Program-made: the position numbers and the translations under genes
Source of the DNA: Cacajao melanocephalus
Taxonomy: Eukaryota; Chordata; Mammalia; Primates; Pitheciidae
Reading direction: 5' to 3'
Assembly (NCBI GenBank): GCA_963573385.1
Contig: CAUYLG010039286.1
Location: 62,001 to 126,000 of the forward strand
Length of the DNA: 64,000 nt
Part shown: positions 45,091-59,903 of the stretch, in pieces
Layout of the letters: every line of letters starts with the position of its first letter
How positions within the stretch are numbered: position 1 is the first letter of the stretch
The notes under the pieces: model-generated
What the model saw: only the letters and a program-made list of their open reading frames with translations
The model's database searches: none
Told to the model about the DNA's origin: nothing

Positions 45091-46029
45091 TGATTTTTAG
45101 TTGACTCACAATTGTATATATTTATTGGATACAGAGTAATATTTTGATACATGTATACCATGTGTAATGATGAAATGTATAAAGATAAAAATAAACACCT
45201 CCAAAGTTTATCATTTGTGTTATAAAGATTCAAAATCCTCTCTTCTAGCTTTTTTGAAAATATACACTAAATTATTGTTAACCATATTTGCCCAACAGTG
45301 CTACAGATTACTAGAATTTATGTCTTTTATCTAGCAGTATAATGTAACTTTGTATTCATTAACCGCTTTCACTATCCTCTCCCTCCTCCTGTCCTTCCCA
45401 GCTTCTAATGACTACAGTTCTACTTTCTACTTTTATGAGCTCAGTTTTTCTTAGCTCTCATATATGAGAGAGAACATGCGGTATTTATTTTTCTGTGCCT
45501 GACTTATTTCATTTAACATGCTATCCTCCAGGCTCATCCATGTTGCAGCAAATGACAAGATTTCATTGTGTATATATTCCACATTTTCTTTATCTATTCA
45601 TCTGTTGATGGACATTTAGGTTGGAATCATTTAAGTTCCATATCTTGGCTATTGTGAATAGTGCTGCAAAAAATCATGAGAATAAAGGTTTCCCTTTGAT
45701 ATAGAGGTTTCCTTTCCTTTAGATAAATTTCCAGCAGTGAGACTGCTGGATTTTATGGTTGTCCTGTTTTCAGTTTTTTGAAAAACCTCCATACTGTTTT
45801 CAGTAATGGCTACACTAATTTACATTCCCACCAACAGTGTATGAATTCTCTTTTGTCTGCATCCTTGCCAGCATTTGTTATTTTTTGTCTTTTTGATTAT
45901 AGCCATTCTAATTGGGATAAGATGATATGTCATTATGATTTTGATTTGCATTTCCTTGATGATTAATGATGTTGAGCATTTTTTCACACGATTGTTGGCT
46001 GTTTGTATGTCTTCTTTTGAAATCTATCT

Positions 46030-46197
46030 CGTGCCTGTAATCTCAGCTACTCAGGAGGCTGAGGCAGGAGAATCGCTTGAACCCAGGAGGCAGAGGTTGT
46101 GGTGAGTGGAGATTGCACCATTGCACTCCAGCCTGAGCAACAGAGCAAGACTCTGTCAAAAAAAAAAAAGGAAAGAAAGAAAGAAAGAAAAAAGAAA
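46030..46197 (+). mobile_element. Alu right half, sense, 5'-truncated
   Basis: CGTGCCTGTAATCTCAGCTA to a poly-A then GAAAGAAAGAAAG tail; inserted in the antisense L1 3' part. Confidence 0.92.
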
Positions 46198-49100
46198 ATA
46201 TGCATATCTATTCAGCTCCTTTACCCATTTTTAAATTGGCTTGTTTTTTGGGGGTTTTCTTTTTCTGCTGCTTTTGTTTGGTTTTTGCTGCTTTTAAAGT
46301 TTCTTGTGTATTCTGGCTATTAGTCCCTCGTTAGAGGACTAGTTTGTGAATATTTTCTCCCATTCTGTAGGTTGTCTCTTAACTCTGCTGATTGTTACCT
46401 CTGCTGTGCAGAAACTTTTGGATTTGATATAGTCTCATTTGTCTTTTTTGTTTGTTTGTTTTTGATGCCTGTTAGTTTTAAGTCTTACCCATAAAATCTT
46501 TGCCTAGAGCAATGTTCTGAAGCATTTCTCGTTTTCTTCTAGTACAGATTTGGGTCTTATGCGTAAGTCCTTAATCCATTTTGAGTTGATTTTTGTATAT
46601 GGTGAGATATGGGGGTCTAGTTTTATTCTTCTGGATATAGGTATTCATTTTTCCAGCACGTACTATTGAACAGGGTGTCCTTTATCCAATGTATGTTCTT
46701 GCCACCATTGATGAAAATGCATTGGCTGTGACTGCAAAGATTTATTTTTATGTTCTCTATTCTATTCCATTGGTCTATGTGTCTGTTTTTTATACCAATA
46801 CCATGCTGTTTTGGTTACTATAGCTTTGTATGTATTTTGAAGTAAGATAGTGTGATATCTTCAGCTTTGTTCTTTTTGCAAAGGATTGCTTTGGCTATTT
46901 AGGGGTTTTCTGTGATTCCATACAAATTTTCGGATTTTTTTTCTATTTCTGTGAAAAATGTCATTAGTATTTTGATTGAGATTCCATTGAATCTGTAGAT
47001 TACTTTGGATAGTATGGTTATTTTAACAATATTAACTCTTCCAATCCATGGCTACGGGATATTTTTCCATTTTTGTGTGTGTGTTCTCTTCAATTTCTTT
47101 TTCATTGTTTCATGGTTTTCATTGTAGGTGTATTTCACATTTATTCCTAGGTATTTTACTTTTTTTGTAGCTATTGAGAATGGGATTGCTTTCTTAATTT
47201 ATTTTTCAGCCAATTCATTATTAGTATGTAGAATTGTTATTCATCTTTGTATGCTGACTTTGCAATCTGAATCTTTACTAGGTTTTTCTAAGTTCTAAGT
47301 GTTTTTCGTGGCATCTTACGTTTTCCTATATATAAGATCTTCTGCGAAGAAGGACAATTTTACTTCCTCTTTTCCAATCTGCATGCCCTGTATGTACTTT
47401 TTTTTTCCTCCTAATTGCTGTGGCTAGTACTTACAGTACCATGTTGAATAGCAGTAGCAAAAGAGGCAATTTTTTCTTGCCCCAGTTCTTAGAGAAAAGG
47501 CTTTCAGCCTTTCTGCATTCAGTATAGTAGCTGTGAGTTTGTCATATACAACATTTATTTTATTGAAGTGTGTTCCTTCTATACCTAATGTTTGTAGAGT
47601 TTTTATCATGAAGGATGTTGAATTTTATCAAATTATTTTTCTTCATTTATTGAGATTATCATATGCTTTTTTGTCCTTTATTCTGTTGATGTGAAGAATT
47701 ACAAGTACTGATTTGCATTTGTTGAACTATATTTGCATCATTGGGATAAATTCTACTGGATCATGATATATAATTTTGTTGTGTTGTTAGATTCAGATTT
47801 TCAGTATTTTGTTGAGGATTTTTACATCTATGTTTTCTTTATTTGTTGTGTACTGGTCTGGTTTTGGTATCAGGGTAATGCTAGCCTCATTAAATGAGTT
47901 AGGAAGAATTCCCTCTTCTTCAATTTTTTGAAATAGTTTGAGAAGAATTTTGTAGAATTTAGCAGTATTTAGCAGTTTGGTAGAATTTAGCAGTAAAGCC
48001 ATCTGGTCCTGGGCTTTTCTTTGTTAGGAGGCATTTTACTACTGATTCAGTCTTGTTACTCTGGTCTGTTACTGGTGCATTCAGGTTTTCTGTTTCTTCC
48101 TACTTCAATCTTGGTAGGTTATGTGTGTCCAGGAGTTCATCCATTTTTTTTCTCCATTTTCTAATTTGTTGGAGTATAATTATTCATAATAGCTCCTAGT
48201 GATCCTTGGCATTTATGTGGTATCAGTTGTAATGTCTTCTTTTTCATTTATGATTCTCTTTATTTGAGTATTCCTTCTTTTTGTCTTAGTCTAGCTAATG
48301 GTTTGCCAATTTTGTTTACTTTTTTAAAAAAAAATTCTCATTTATCATTTTGTATTTTCATAGTCTCTATTTTCTTTAGTTTTTCTCTGATCTTTATTAT
48401 GTATTCTCTTCTACTAATTTCAGTTTGGTTTTTCTTCCTTTTCTCGTTCCTTGACATGCATCATTGGGTTGTTTTGAAAAATCTTTTTACCTTTTTTATG
48501 TAGGCATTTATGGCTGTAAAGATCTATCTTAGTCCTGATTTTTCTGTGTCTCATGGATTTTGGTATGTTGTGCTTTGAATTTTATTTCAAGAATTTTTTT
48601 AAATTTTCTTTTTAATTTCTTCTTGGTTCAATGGTCATTCAGAAACATGTTATTTAGTTTCCATATATCTGCACAATTTCCAAGTTTCTCATGGTAGGCT
48701 TCCAGTTTTATTCTATTGTGATCAGAGAAGAAATTTGATAAGATATCTATTTTTTATATTTGTTGAGATTTGTTTTGTGGCCTAAAATATGATCTATTCT
48801 AGAGTGTTTCATGTGTTAATGAGAAGAATGTGTATTCTGTAGCTGTTGGATAAAATGTTCTGTAGATGTTTGTTTGGTCATTTAGTCTATAGTGCAGTTC
48901 AATTCTGTTTTTTTATTGATTTTCTGTTTACGTGATCTGTCCAATGATGAAAGTGTGATGTTAAAGTCCCCAACTATTATTGTTTTGGGACCTATCTCTC
49001 TTTATTTCTAATAATGTTTGCTTTTAATATGTAAGTGATCCTGTGTTGGGTGCATATACATTTACAATTGTTATATCCTCTTGCTGAATTTATGATCTTG

Positions 49101-50309
49101 TCTCCTTCAATTTTTTATTATTATTTTTTTTACTTATAGTCTATTTAGTCTGATATAAGTATAGCTGCTCCCACACACTTTTGGTCTCCGTTTTTGTGGA
49201 ATACCTTTTTCTAACCCTTCATTTTCAGTCTGGATGTGTCTTTACAGGTGAAGTGCATTTCTTGTATATAGGTGGGTCTTCCGTTTTTTTAAATCCATTT
49301 AGTGAGTCTATATCTCTTAAATGAGGGATTTAAATGGTTTTCATTCATGATTGTTATTGATAGGTGAGGACTTACCTCTGTCATTTTGTTAGTTGATTTC
49401 TGATTGTCTCATATGTCTTTTGTGGCCTTATTCCTCTCTTGTTGTTTATCTTTGCAATTTAGTGGTTTTCTGTAGTGGCAACCTTTCATTCCTTTCTCCT
49501 TATCACTTGTGTATCTGTTCTACCAGTGAGTGTTATACATTCATGTGCTTTTTTGATGGTAGATATCATCTTTTAGCTTCTAGATAGGAATTCCTTAAGC
49601 ATTTTTTATAGGGCTCGTCTAATGGTGATAAATTCCTTCAGTTTTTGCTTGTCTGGGAAAAACTTCATTTTTAGCTTTATTCCAGAATTATAGCTTTGCC
49701 CTGTTTAGTGTTCTTGACTAGAAGTTTTCTTCTTTCAGCATTTTGAATATATCATCCCATTTTCTCTGGCCTGTAAGGTTTCTGCTGAGAAATTTGATAT
49801 TAGTCTGATGGGGATTCCTTTATGTGTGACTTGATGCTTTTCTCTTGCTATTTTTAGAATTCTCTCTTTACTTTTTGACGTTTGACAATTTGACAATAAT
49901 GTGCCTTGGAGATGACATTTTTGGGTTGAATCTATTTGGGAATGTTTAAACTTCCTCTGTCTGCATGCCTATAAGGCTTCCAAGACTTTGGAAATTTTCT
50001 GCTATTTTTTTTAATTAAATAGGCTTTTTATGCCTTTTCTAATCTTTTTGCCTTTTGAAGCTCCAAAAATTTGAATATTTGTTCCCTTGATGTTGTCCTA
50101 TATGTCACATAGGCTTTCTTTATTCCTTTTTTATCTTTTTTTTTTTATTTTTTTGACTGGGTTATTTTAAAAGACCTGTCTTCAAATTCAGAAATTCTTT
50201 CTTCTGCTTGATCTAGTTTAATGTTGAAGCATTCAATTGTATTTTTTATTTTATCACTGAATTCTTCAGTTCCAGGATTTCTGTTTAGTTCTTTTTTATA
50301 CTATCTATC

Positions 50310-50725
50310 TGATATGGTTTGGATCTGTGCCCCTACCCAAATCTCATATCAAATTGTAATCTCCCATGCTGAAGGTAGACCTTGTGGGAGATGATTGAAT
50401 CATTGGGACAGTTTCTCATGGTTTAACACTATCCCCTTTGGTATCGTCATGATGAGAGTGAGTTATCACAAGAACTGGTAGTTTAAAAGTGTGTAGTATT
50501 TCCCCCTCTCTTTCTGTCTCCTGCCCCAGACATGCAAACTGCTTGCTCTCCGTTTGCCTTCTGCTCCGTTGGTGAGGTTCCTGAGGTCTCCCCAGAAGCC
50601 AAGCAGATGCCACCATCATGTTTCCTATTCAGCCTGTGGAACTGTGGGCCAATTAAATCTCTTTTCTTTATAAATTACCTGGTCTCAGGTATTTCTTTAT
50701 AGCAGTACAAAAATGGACTAATACA
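50310..50725 (+). mobile_element. THE1/MST-type MaLR solo LTR
   Basis: TGATATGGTTTGGATCTGTG at the start and AAATGGACTAATACA at the end are the LTR termini (TG...CA). Flanks CTATC (50,305-50,309) and CTATT (50,726-50,730) are a 5-bp target duplication with one difference. Inserted in the older L1. Non-coding remnant of a retrovirus-like transposon. Confidence 0.92.
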
Positions 50726-52283
50726 CTATTTCCTCAAATTTTTTCATTCCTATCATGAATTACTTTTTAAATTTCTTTGTATTGTTTGTATTCTCTTATA
50801 TCTCACTGTTTCCTTAAGATAATAACATTTTAATCATTAATATTATTTATCATCTATTCATTAATACTTATATTTTCATTAATATCAATAGTATTTTTTA
50901 TTATTAATACAATTACTATCAACTTATATTAATAATATTTTGAAATCCTTGTCAAGAATTTTATAATGTTTTTTCTTTGGGATCTGTCACTGGAAAATTA
51001 TTATGTTCCTTTGGAGGCATCATGTTCCTGGCTTGTTCATGTTTTTTTGTGTACATATGTTGATGTCTACACATCTGGTGTAACAGTCACTTCTTCCAAT
51101 TTTATGGAGTAGTTTTCATAGTGAAATACTTTTTCCTGCAGATATATGTATACTGTCCATTGGGTTGAGTACTTTGGGTTTGGTTGCAGTGGGCATCATA
51201 GTGAAGTCCCTATATGATTTCTTTGACTGTTTCAATGTCAGTGGTGTCTGTGAGTTTCTTAGTAGCTTAGGTTATAGTTGTTTGTGAAGGCTGTGGTGAG
51301 GCTTTTCTGGGGCCTGGGGTAGTAGATGGGCTGGTTCTCAGGCCCCCAGGTTGTGTGCATGAGCACAGACTATGGCAGCAGTGAGCCCTGGGAAGGATCA
51401 GTTCTAGGGTCCACTGGCAGTACATGCAGGCACCAGTGGTGGATTGGCTTTTGAGTCTCTCAGAAGCACACTCTGGTCTGTGGCAGCCCTGCTGCTGGAG
51501 GGGGCAAGGTAATTGCTGGTGGTGGCAGCCTCTGGCATGTGATTCTCAGCCTCTGGGGAGTACAAGCTTCAGTTCCATAAATTCTAGGGCAGCCTCCCTA
51601 ATGTGCAAGACCATCTGTTTCCCAGGGTGTAGGGCATTGTGTGGGCTTGGGTGTCAGGCATGCAGCCACACTGCTGGGTCCAGCTGGTGTCATGATGCTG
51701 CAGCCTTCTAAGTGGATATGAAGGGAATGTTGGCTGGGCCCCAGGGATGTGGAGATGCAGGGGTTCTTGGGCCCCAGGGCAGGATGTAGCCTGGTGTTTG
51801 TTCCATCCTTAAAATGGTGTCATGATTCAGCAGCCTGGGTTCTGGAGGGTGAGTGGAACCCAGTGTGAATTCCCTCTTCAGGACAATGTAATCTCATGGA
51901 CTCAAAGCAGCTCCCTTTACTAAGTACAGGGCTTCTGAGGGCTGAGTGGCTTTCCTGTCACTATGATTGTATTATGGGAATGTGGACTGTTGGGGACCTC
52001 TTGCAATGGGGATCTTCACAATGAGGAATCCCTCCTGGCTCTGGCCAGCTGCTTTGCTGCCCTCTCTAGGCTATCATCTTGAGTTTCCTTCCTCAGAGGG
52101 TCCCTGTTACTTCCATGCTGAATGCTAGTGTTCTCCCTTACATACTCTATTTAACATACTCTACTCACCATTTTGGTATTTCTTTGAAGAGGAGATTAGT
52201 GCTGGACACCTCTAGTATACTGTCTTAATCATATTGGATGGTATTCTGTCTTTTTTTTTTTTTTTTGCAGAAAGTGGTATACA

Positions 52284-52613
<330 letters not shown>

Positions 52614-52859
52614 TCACAATCTTTTCATTCTTAGTAGGAATTGATGATATGCCAGAATCTACAAACTCAAAATTAGTTATTGATGCTTATATGACACCTG
52701 CATTTTAATTTTAATACCATGGCTAAAATGAAAAAGAGTAGGAGGCATCCTCAGGTATAGAAGATAAATCTTGAATATTATGAAAAAAATTCTTTTGGGC
52801 TTCTTTTGTAGTGATTTTAAACCATTTTTATTTATGTCAGTGCGAAGTCTTACTACCTA

Positions 52860-52975
52860 GTAAAAAGCAAAGTGCCCCACCCAGGCCTACTGAAATAGAA
52901 TTCTTGTTTCAACAAGCCCTCCAGTTGATCCTGATAAATGCTAACATTTGAAAACCTTTGCCATAAAGACTAGCA
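52860..52975. mobile_element. MER5A Charlie MITE
   Basis: CCCCACCCAGGCCTACTGAAA, CAACAAGCCCTCCAGTTGATCC and GAAAACCTTTGCC match MER5A order on +. Confidence 0.7.
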
Positions 52976-55278
52976 CAATGAGTATCCTCAGAGCACTGGT
53001 ATTATGTTTGGATTGTCACAACAGTGGTTGATTCTGACATTTAAGTATCTTCTGATCAAATAGTTTTAATATTAAGTGTGCCAATATTTTTAAAAATCAT
53101 ACCTCTGTAAAACAATTTTCTAAATTCAATCAGTTCAGACATTGAAAAAGCTTCACAGAATAGACTAAATCATTATATTGTTCTTTAAACAAAACATGCA
53201 AAATGCCAACAGAAGAAATGTATGAACATAAAGGGTTCTGGTTGAGTGATAGTGGGAGACCTTAAATCTTACATGTTGACAACCCCTACTCTTGGGCCTA
53301 AATTCTGACCCTTCTTTGTCTCTAGGATGCCTCTCTGGAGGTCCTGCAGGACACACTTTGAAAATCATTGACTCTTGGATTAGTCACCTGTCTCTTAATT
53401 ATATACTGCCTTGGACTTGTTATCTTCTTATAGTTGCGTTTTGTGTAATTTTATTATTGCCTTTGATTGCTTACTTTTTGCATGCTTGTGGTCTGATCCC
53501 CTTCATGTAAGACACAGGAGAAAAAGCCATAAAGCATTGAATGTCTTATGAATTGTAAAGAGGCACAGACAGCAGGCATATAATCAACCAACATAGCCAG
53601 CAAGCTAGACAGGAAACTACAGGCAGGGGCCCTGTGTGTAGTATATTTCCTGTGTTTTCCATAGTTTGTCAACTGCATGGAAGAAGGAACACAACTGGCA
53701 ATAAGAAGACGTAGCCCAACAAGATGACAGAGTTAACAGCTATTTATCTGGCTCTTGACTTTAATAAAAAATCCACTAGGACCACTATTTTTCTCCTGTG
53801 GACCTCATATTTAGGAAGATTTTTTCCATGAGACTGTAGTATACTAAGTAATACATTAGTTTTCCCCATTTTACTCAATAGATGCATTCTCAATGGGAGA
53901 AAAATTGGTTCTTGTGCTATGAGTGAATACATCTTACTCTTTTACACATAAAGCACGGTGCATCTATGGTACTAAAATTTCAAGGGAGTCATTAAAAAAA
54001 AATCTAAAAGAATTTTTAGGGAGAAAGTGATGGGAAAAAAGGTAATGATACATTCATATAGATGACTTCCAGTTAGTACTTTTGATTTATATGAGCTTAC
54101 CAGTATTCTCACACTGAATTGGAATTTCAGTCAAAACAAAATAAACATCATATTTCAGCTTGTGGGTAAATGTAATTGTTCATTCAGCAGTGAACGCTTT
54201 GCTTGCCAGTAGTGCCATAAGCATGGAAGAAAAAAGAACAATTGAAAAACTACTGCAATAGTCCAAGTAAGAAATGGCAGAGACTGGACTAGGATGTTCA
54301 GATTTGGGATGTATTTTAAAATAAACTCTTCTGAAAAAAATTCAAAACAGCTCAATGCCTTCATAATAAAAAAAATCTACATTGCAAAATACAGTGTTAT
54401 GCCAAAGTTCTAGGTCTTATTTCAGGGGGATCTTTGCTTGTTTGTATATATGTTCCAAAAAAATTCTTCCTGGCATGATCATTCTGTAGGCTGGCAGAAA
54501 AAAACAAATCAGCAAGTCTCACATTTTCCTTCATAGGAAAATTTTGTTCGTAGCTGGACCTAATTTCTCTTTGGGTTAGGAATGGCTCTCATTCAAAGAC
54601 AAGCTTTGTATATTTTGTTACACAAATGTCATTTATTTTTGAAGCTGTCAACAACATTTTCATAACTGCAAATGGTCTAGGTTGATGTAACCTGCTGTAT
54701 TTTGTAGATTTTACAGTGCATTTGTATTTTCACAGCTTAGAAATTACATAATGAACATCGAGAAGTCTTCCCATGCAATTTTTAGCTCACTCTTGGCATC
54801 GATCAATTGTTATGCTTAGTGTGGTGTGACTTTCTTCCCACTAAAATCCAACTTTGGCCCTGGGCTCTATTGTTCCAATGGCTATTAATCAATTTTGCAA
54901 GCTGCTTCTATTCTTTTTGGAGATAGGATGTCATAAATAAGAAAAAGTAATCATTGTTTTATCCAGGAAGTAAAGAAGTTCAAGCTAGAATATATGCAAG
55001 ACAGCATGGTTAGGTCATATGTGTGCAGATGGGAAGAGACCAGTTCTTCTCTGTGGTTACATGGGTCATATTGTCTGTATGTCACTCTCTTCTGCAGTCT
55101 ACCAAGCGTTATAAACAGCACGTGACCATGGGTCTGCTATCAAAACAAATACATTTCATGAGATGTGAAGTGTCATTTAACTTGAGCAATGACTTGAAAT
55201 TATTAGTTAGGGTTTATATGAAATGTTTTCTTAGTGGGCAAGTGTCTTTTACAAAATATAGGACTCGAAGAGGAGCAA
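52976..55278. other. Intergenic with an L2 scrap
   Basis: About 54,235-54,330 contains CTACTGCAATAGTCCAAGTAAG and GACTGGACTAGG, L2-like. Otherwise AT-rich sequence without supported features. Confidence 0.45.
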
Positions 55279-55286
55279 ATAACAAG

Positions 55287-55557
55287 GCTTTTTATTTTTA
55301 TTTTTTGAGATAGGGTGTCACTCTGTTGCCCAGGCTGGAGTGCAGTGGCATGATCACAGCTCACCGCAGCCTCAATCTCCAGAGCTCAAGTGATCCTCCT
55401 ACCTCACTCTCCTGAGTAATCCCAGCCTCCTGAGCTGCATTGCCCTATGTTCTCCCCATGTTGCTCAGGCTGGTCTCGAACTCCTGAACTTAAGTGATCC
55501 TCCTGCCTCAGCCACCCAAAGTGCTAGGATTATAGGCATGAGCCACTGCACTGGCCC
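55287..55557 (-). mobile_element. Alu, antisense, internally rearranged, with target duplication
   Basis: TTTTTGAGATAGGGTGTCAC to GAGCCACTGCACTGGCC. Flanked by AACAAGGCTTTTT on both sides (55,279 and 55,559). The middle is shortened. Confidence 0.93.
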
Positions 55558-56149
55558 AACAAGGCTTTTTCAACAGAGACTTAAACTGGTGTTCTCATTC
55601 CTAAAGTTCAAATAAATTATATTGCTAAGTAATCTGTATGTAATATATATTGAGGAAATATTTGTACTCTGTATTAAAGATATCGTTTGCTATGTCTTTT
55701 GTGTGAATTCAAATATATTTTAAAATATTCATAAAGGAAAAATGATTTGGCTCATCTTACACCTCAGATAGAAAAATTAGCTGGCAGTCTTGGACTGGGA
55801 ATGGTCATAAAATGTTTAATGACCTAGAGACCAGAAGAAAAAAGCTAAGAGCAAATTTACATTACTGCAGCCAGCGCATCATTGAAAGATAGCCATGTCT
55901 CTTTCATTCTCCACAGGAGTGTAAGGGACTGGAGATTTAGAAGACTGATTATGTATGGAAGGGTAAACTCACTTGGGCTCATGCTGCTCAAAAGAAAGGC
56001 TCCTGAAAAGAAGCCAGCAGGGCAGTTCCTTCTTGCATGTCAAGAATTCTGGTGGATGCAATTATGTTTATGATCTTTGGGTAAGGGCATGAAGCAAAGA
56101 AAGGTACCAGGGAAGATGGGATAGTCCAAGATTTTGGTATACTTCTTGT

Positions 56150-56516
56150 ATTAGTCTGTTTTCTCGCTGCTGACCTCGCTGCTGATAGAGACATACCCAA
56201 GACTGGGCAATTTACAAAAGAAAGAGGCTTATGGGACTTACAGTTCCACGTGGCTGAGGAGGCCTCACAATCATGGCAGAAGGCCAGGAGAAGCAAGTCA
56301 TAGCTTAGGTGGATGGCAGCAGGCAGAGAGCTTGTGCAGAGAAACCCGTTTTTAAAACCATCAGATGTCGTGAGACCCATTCACTATCATGAGAATAGCA
56401 TGGGAAAAACCCCACGCCATTGTTCAGTCATCTCCCACTGGGTCCCTCCCACAAATGGAAAGTATGGGAGCTACAAGATGAGATTTGGGTGGGGCCACAG
56501 AGCCAAACCATATCAC
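56150..56516 (-). mobile_element. THE1-type MaLR solo LTR, antisense
   Basis: TGTATTAGTCTGTTTTCTCG start; GAGATTTGGGTGGGGCCACAG and AGCCAAACCATATCA end. No internal region. Chance open frames cross it. Confidence 0.9.
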
Positions 56517-57474
56517 TCCTGTTACATCAATTAAAAACAGAAGACAAAATGCTTTTTGGCCACAAAAAGAACAAATCCCTAAATCTTAAGTGCTATGTGA
56601 GTGTCTAGTACTTAAAATCATGTGAGAGGTTTTACATGGAATAGCCCTAGAATCTGTGGCATGTAACTCTTATTTACAAATGAAGTATTTTAATTTGGAA
56701 GCAATCACTGTAATATTTCACACATAATGTAACATATGCATCAGTTATAATTTAAGAATTTCAAAGCATATATTAAGTAACCAAATCACTTCATAGTTCA
56801 AATTTGAAAATATGGTTTTCAAAAACTAAATAAAATAACCTTTCTAAAACAGCATGTGTTGGTAGAAAACAAAATAAAATTATCATTAAGGTCAAGGGAT
56901 AAAAATAAGCCCAATATTCAGATTTTTTTTAGACCTCAGAGAGCTAAAGACTTTTTTGAAGACTTCCAACATTAGACTTCCAGTGTCTTGCAAGTCAGCT
57001 GTTCTGTGCACAGTCCAGGATGTGGAGCCGTTTATGATATCTGAAAACTTAATGTAAGCGTTATTTAAACTTTCAGCTCTAAAAATCAAAAAGTACAGTA
57101 AAAGCTATTTTAAAATCAGCAAGGTCCTGCATTTGCTTAGAGGTCTTTTTAACTCTTGCTCTTAAGTAAATCTCAATAACTATTTGTGGTTCTTCATATC
57201 CTTACATGGAAAAAGAATGCATTTTGCTGGAGAAAAACAAAAATAATGATCTAGATTTATGACTGATATCTCTCAACTATCTTCCTCAGCAAGACCTTAA
57301 TCCAAGAATATTTGGTGAAATAATGTCCCAGTTCTAGAGAAAGTTGCTAGAATTACAAACATATCAGAGGAAACAGATATTTTATTTTTAGCATGCATAT
57401 TGTAACATTTCAGACTGCCTTCTTTCCATCAAGATATGGACACTAAATTTCTTTATGAGTGAGGAACCAAATGA

Positions 57475-57797
<323 letters not shown>

Positions 57798-58343
57798 AAT
57801 ATTATATTATTGATTATCAGATTTGGTGGCTGTTTTATGGTTATATAAAAGAATACTTTGGTTTTGGGAAATGCTAAAGTGTTTAGAGTTAATAAAGCAT
57901 CATAACTATAATTTACTCAAATGGCTCAAGGGAAAAAAGCAACAAAGAAAAAGAGAGAATGACAAATCAAATGTCATAAAAGGTTAACCACTGGGTGAGG
58001 AAATGAGAAGTCTTTTGTATTATTTTTGCAACATTGCTGTGAGTTTGAAATTTTTCAACATAAATGTAGAACACATTTAAAAGGACATAGTGAATTGAAG
58101 GGCCTCTAACTGGCCAAATTTGGAACTATTCAAAAACATAATGACTGTAATTGATTGTAATCCAGTGAATAAGTAAGAATTCATGAGTCCACATGATACT
58201 ATAGAAACAAGAAAGAAAGAAAAAGAATAGTAGCCAGAGGCTACTGCTATGTCAACAACTTACTCTGAAATATTTTAGTGAAAAAATTAAGCACTTATCC
58301 TGTCTTTTTAAGAATAATTATAGTCATCCCCAGTTGCTGAGCA

Positions 58344-59903
58344 TATTAGTCTGTTCTCTCACTGCTATAAAGAAATACTTGAGACTGGGTAATTTATAAA
58401 GAAAAGAGGTTTAATTGGCTCATGGTTCTGTAGGCTATATAGAAAGCATGGTGGTTTCAGCTCTGGGGAGACCTCAGGAAACTTACAATCATGGTGAAGG
58501 TGAAGAAGAAGCGGACACTTCACATGGCCAGAGCAGAAGGAAGAGAGAGATAGGGGAGGGGCTACGCACTTTTAAACAACCAGATCTCACAATAACTCAG
58601 TATCATGAGAACAGTACCAAGGGGATGGTGCTAATCCATTCATGAAGGACCCAACCCATGATCCAATCACCTCCCACCAGGCCCCACCTCCAACATTAGG
58701 GATTACATTTCAACATGAGATTTGAGTGGGAACACAGATTCAAACCACATTATTCTGCCTCTGGCCTTCCCAAATCTCATGTTCTTTTTACATTTCAAAA
58801 AGCAATCATGCCGTTCTAACAGTTCCCTAAAGTCTTAACTCATGCCAGCATTCACTCAAAAGTCCACTTCAAAGTCTCATCTGAGACAAGGCACATCCCT
58901 TCTGTCTATAAGCCTGTAAAATCAAAACAAGTTAGTTATTTCCAAGATACAATGGGGGTATTGGCATTGGGTGAACATTCTCATTCCAACAAGGAGAAAT
59001 GAGCCAAAAGAAAGGGGCTATAAGCCCTATGTAAGTTGGAAACCCAGTAGAGCATTCATTAAACCTTAAAGTTTCAAAATTATCTCTTTTGACTCCATGT
59101 CCCACATCTGGGGCACATTGGTGCAAGGGGTGGGCTCCCAAAACCTTGGGCAGCTGCAACCCTGTGGCTTTCCTGGGTTCATCCCCAGAAGCTGCTCTCA
59201 CAGGCTGGTGTTGAGTCCCTGCACCTTTTTCAGGCTGAGGCTGCAAGCTGCTAGGGGGTCTACCATTCTGGAGTCTGGAGGATGGTGGAACTCTTCTCAT
59301 AGCTCCACTAGGCAGTGCCACAATGGGGACTCTGTGTGGGAGGTCCAGCCCCACATTTTTCCTCTGAACTGCCCTAGCAGAGGTTCTCTAGACTGAAGGC
59401 ACCACCCCTGTAGCAGGCTTCTGCCTGGACATCTAGGCTTTTCCATACATCTTCCAAAATCTAGGCAGAGGCTCCTAAGCCTCAACTCTTGCATTCTGTG
59501 CACCTACAGGTTTAACACCACATGATAGCCACCAAGGCTTCCAGCTTGCAGCCTCTGAAGCAGCTATCCAAGCTGTACCTGGGCCTACAGATACACACCA
59601 TAATGCCCAGCTAATTTTTGTATTTTTAGTAGAGATGGGGTTTCACTGTGTTGGCCAGGCTGGTCTTGAACTCCTGCCCTCAGGTGATCTGTCCACCTTG
59701 GCTTCCCAAGTGCTGGGATTACAGGTGTGAGATACCACATCCTCATGGTATTAATAACTCTCTCACTCACTATCACAAGAACAGCAATGAGGGGATACTG
59801 CTAAGCCCCTTGTCCAATCACTTTCCACCACGCCTCACCTCCAACATTGGGGGTTGCATTTCAACATGAGATTTGGGTGGGAACATAGATCCAAACCATA
59901 TCA
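58344..59903 (-). mobile_element. MST/THE1-type MaLR element, antisense: LTR, internal part, truncated second LTR
   Basis: The first LTR is 58,344-58,753 (ATTAGTCTGTTCTCTCACTGC ... TTCAAACCACATTA). The internal MaLR sequence runs 58,754-59,589, with landmarks such as GGCTTCTGCCTGGACATC and TCTGTGCACCTACAGG. It is cut by an Alu piece (59,590-59,741), followed by about 160 bp of the other LTR ending CCAAACCATATCA. MaLRs carry no env and this copy has no intact frame. It is an old, dead retrovirus-like transposon. Confidence 0.85.
59590..59741 (-). mobile_element. Alu left arm, antisense
   Basis: CATAATGCCCAGCTAATTTTTG to GTGCTGGGATTACAGG. Its 3' half and part of the neighbouring LTR are missing, which suggests one deletion. 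Confidence 0.9.

Noticed and set aside
51424..51711. 95-codon + frame, Trp/Cys/Ser-rich
   Set aside because: Lies in the reversed L1 5' UTR; no protein similarity recognised.
59097..59396. Overlapping frames of about 100-140 codons on both strands
   Set aside because: They lie within the MaLR internal region, which is non-coding and decayed.
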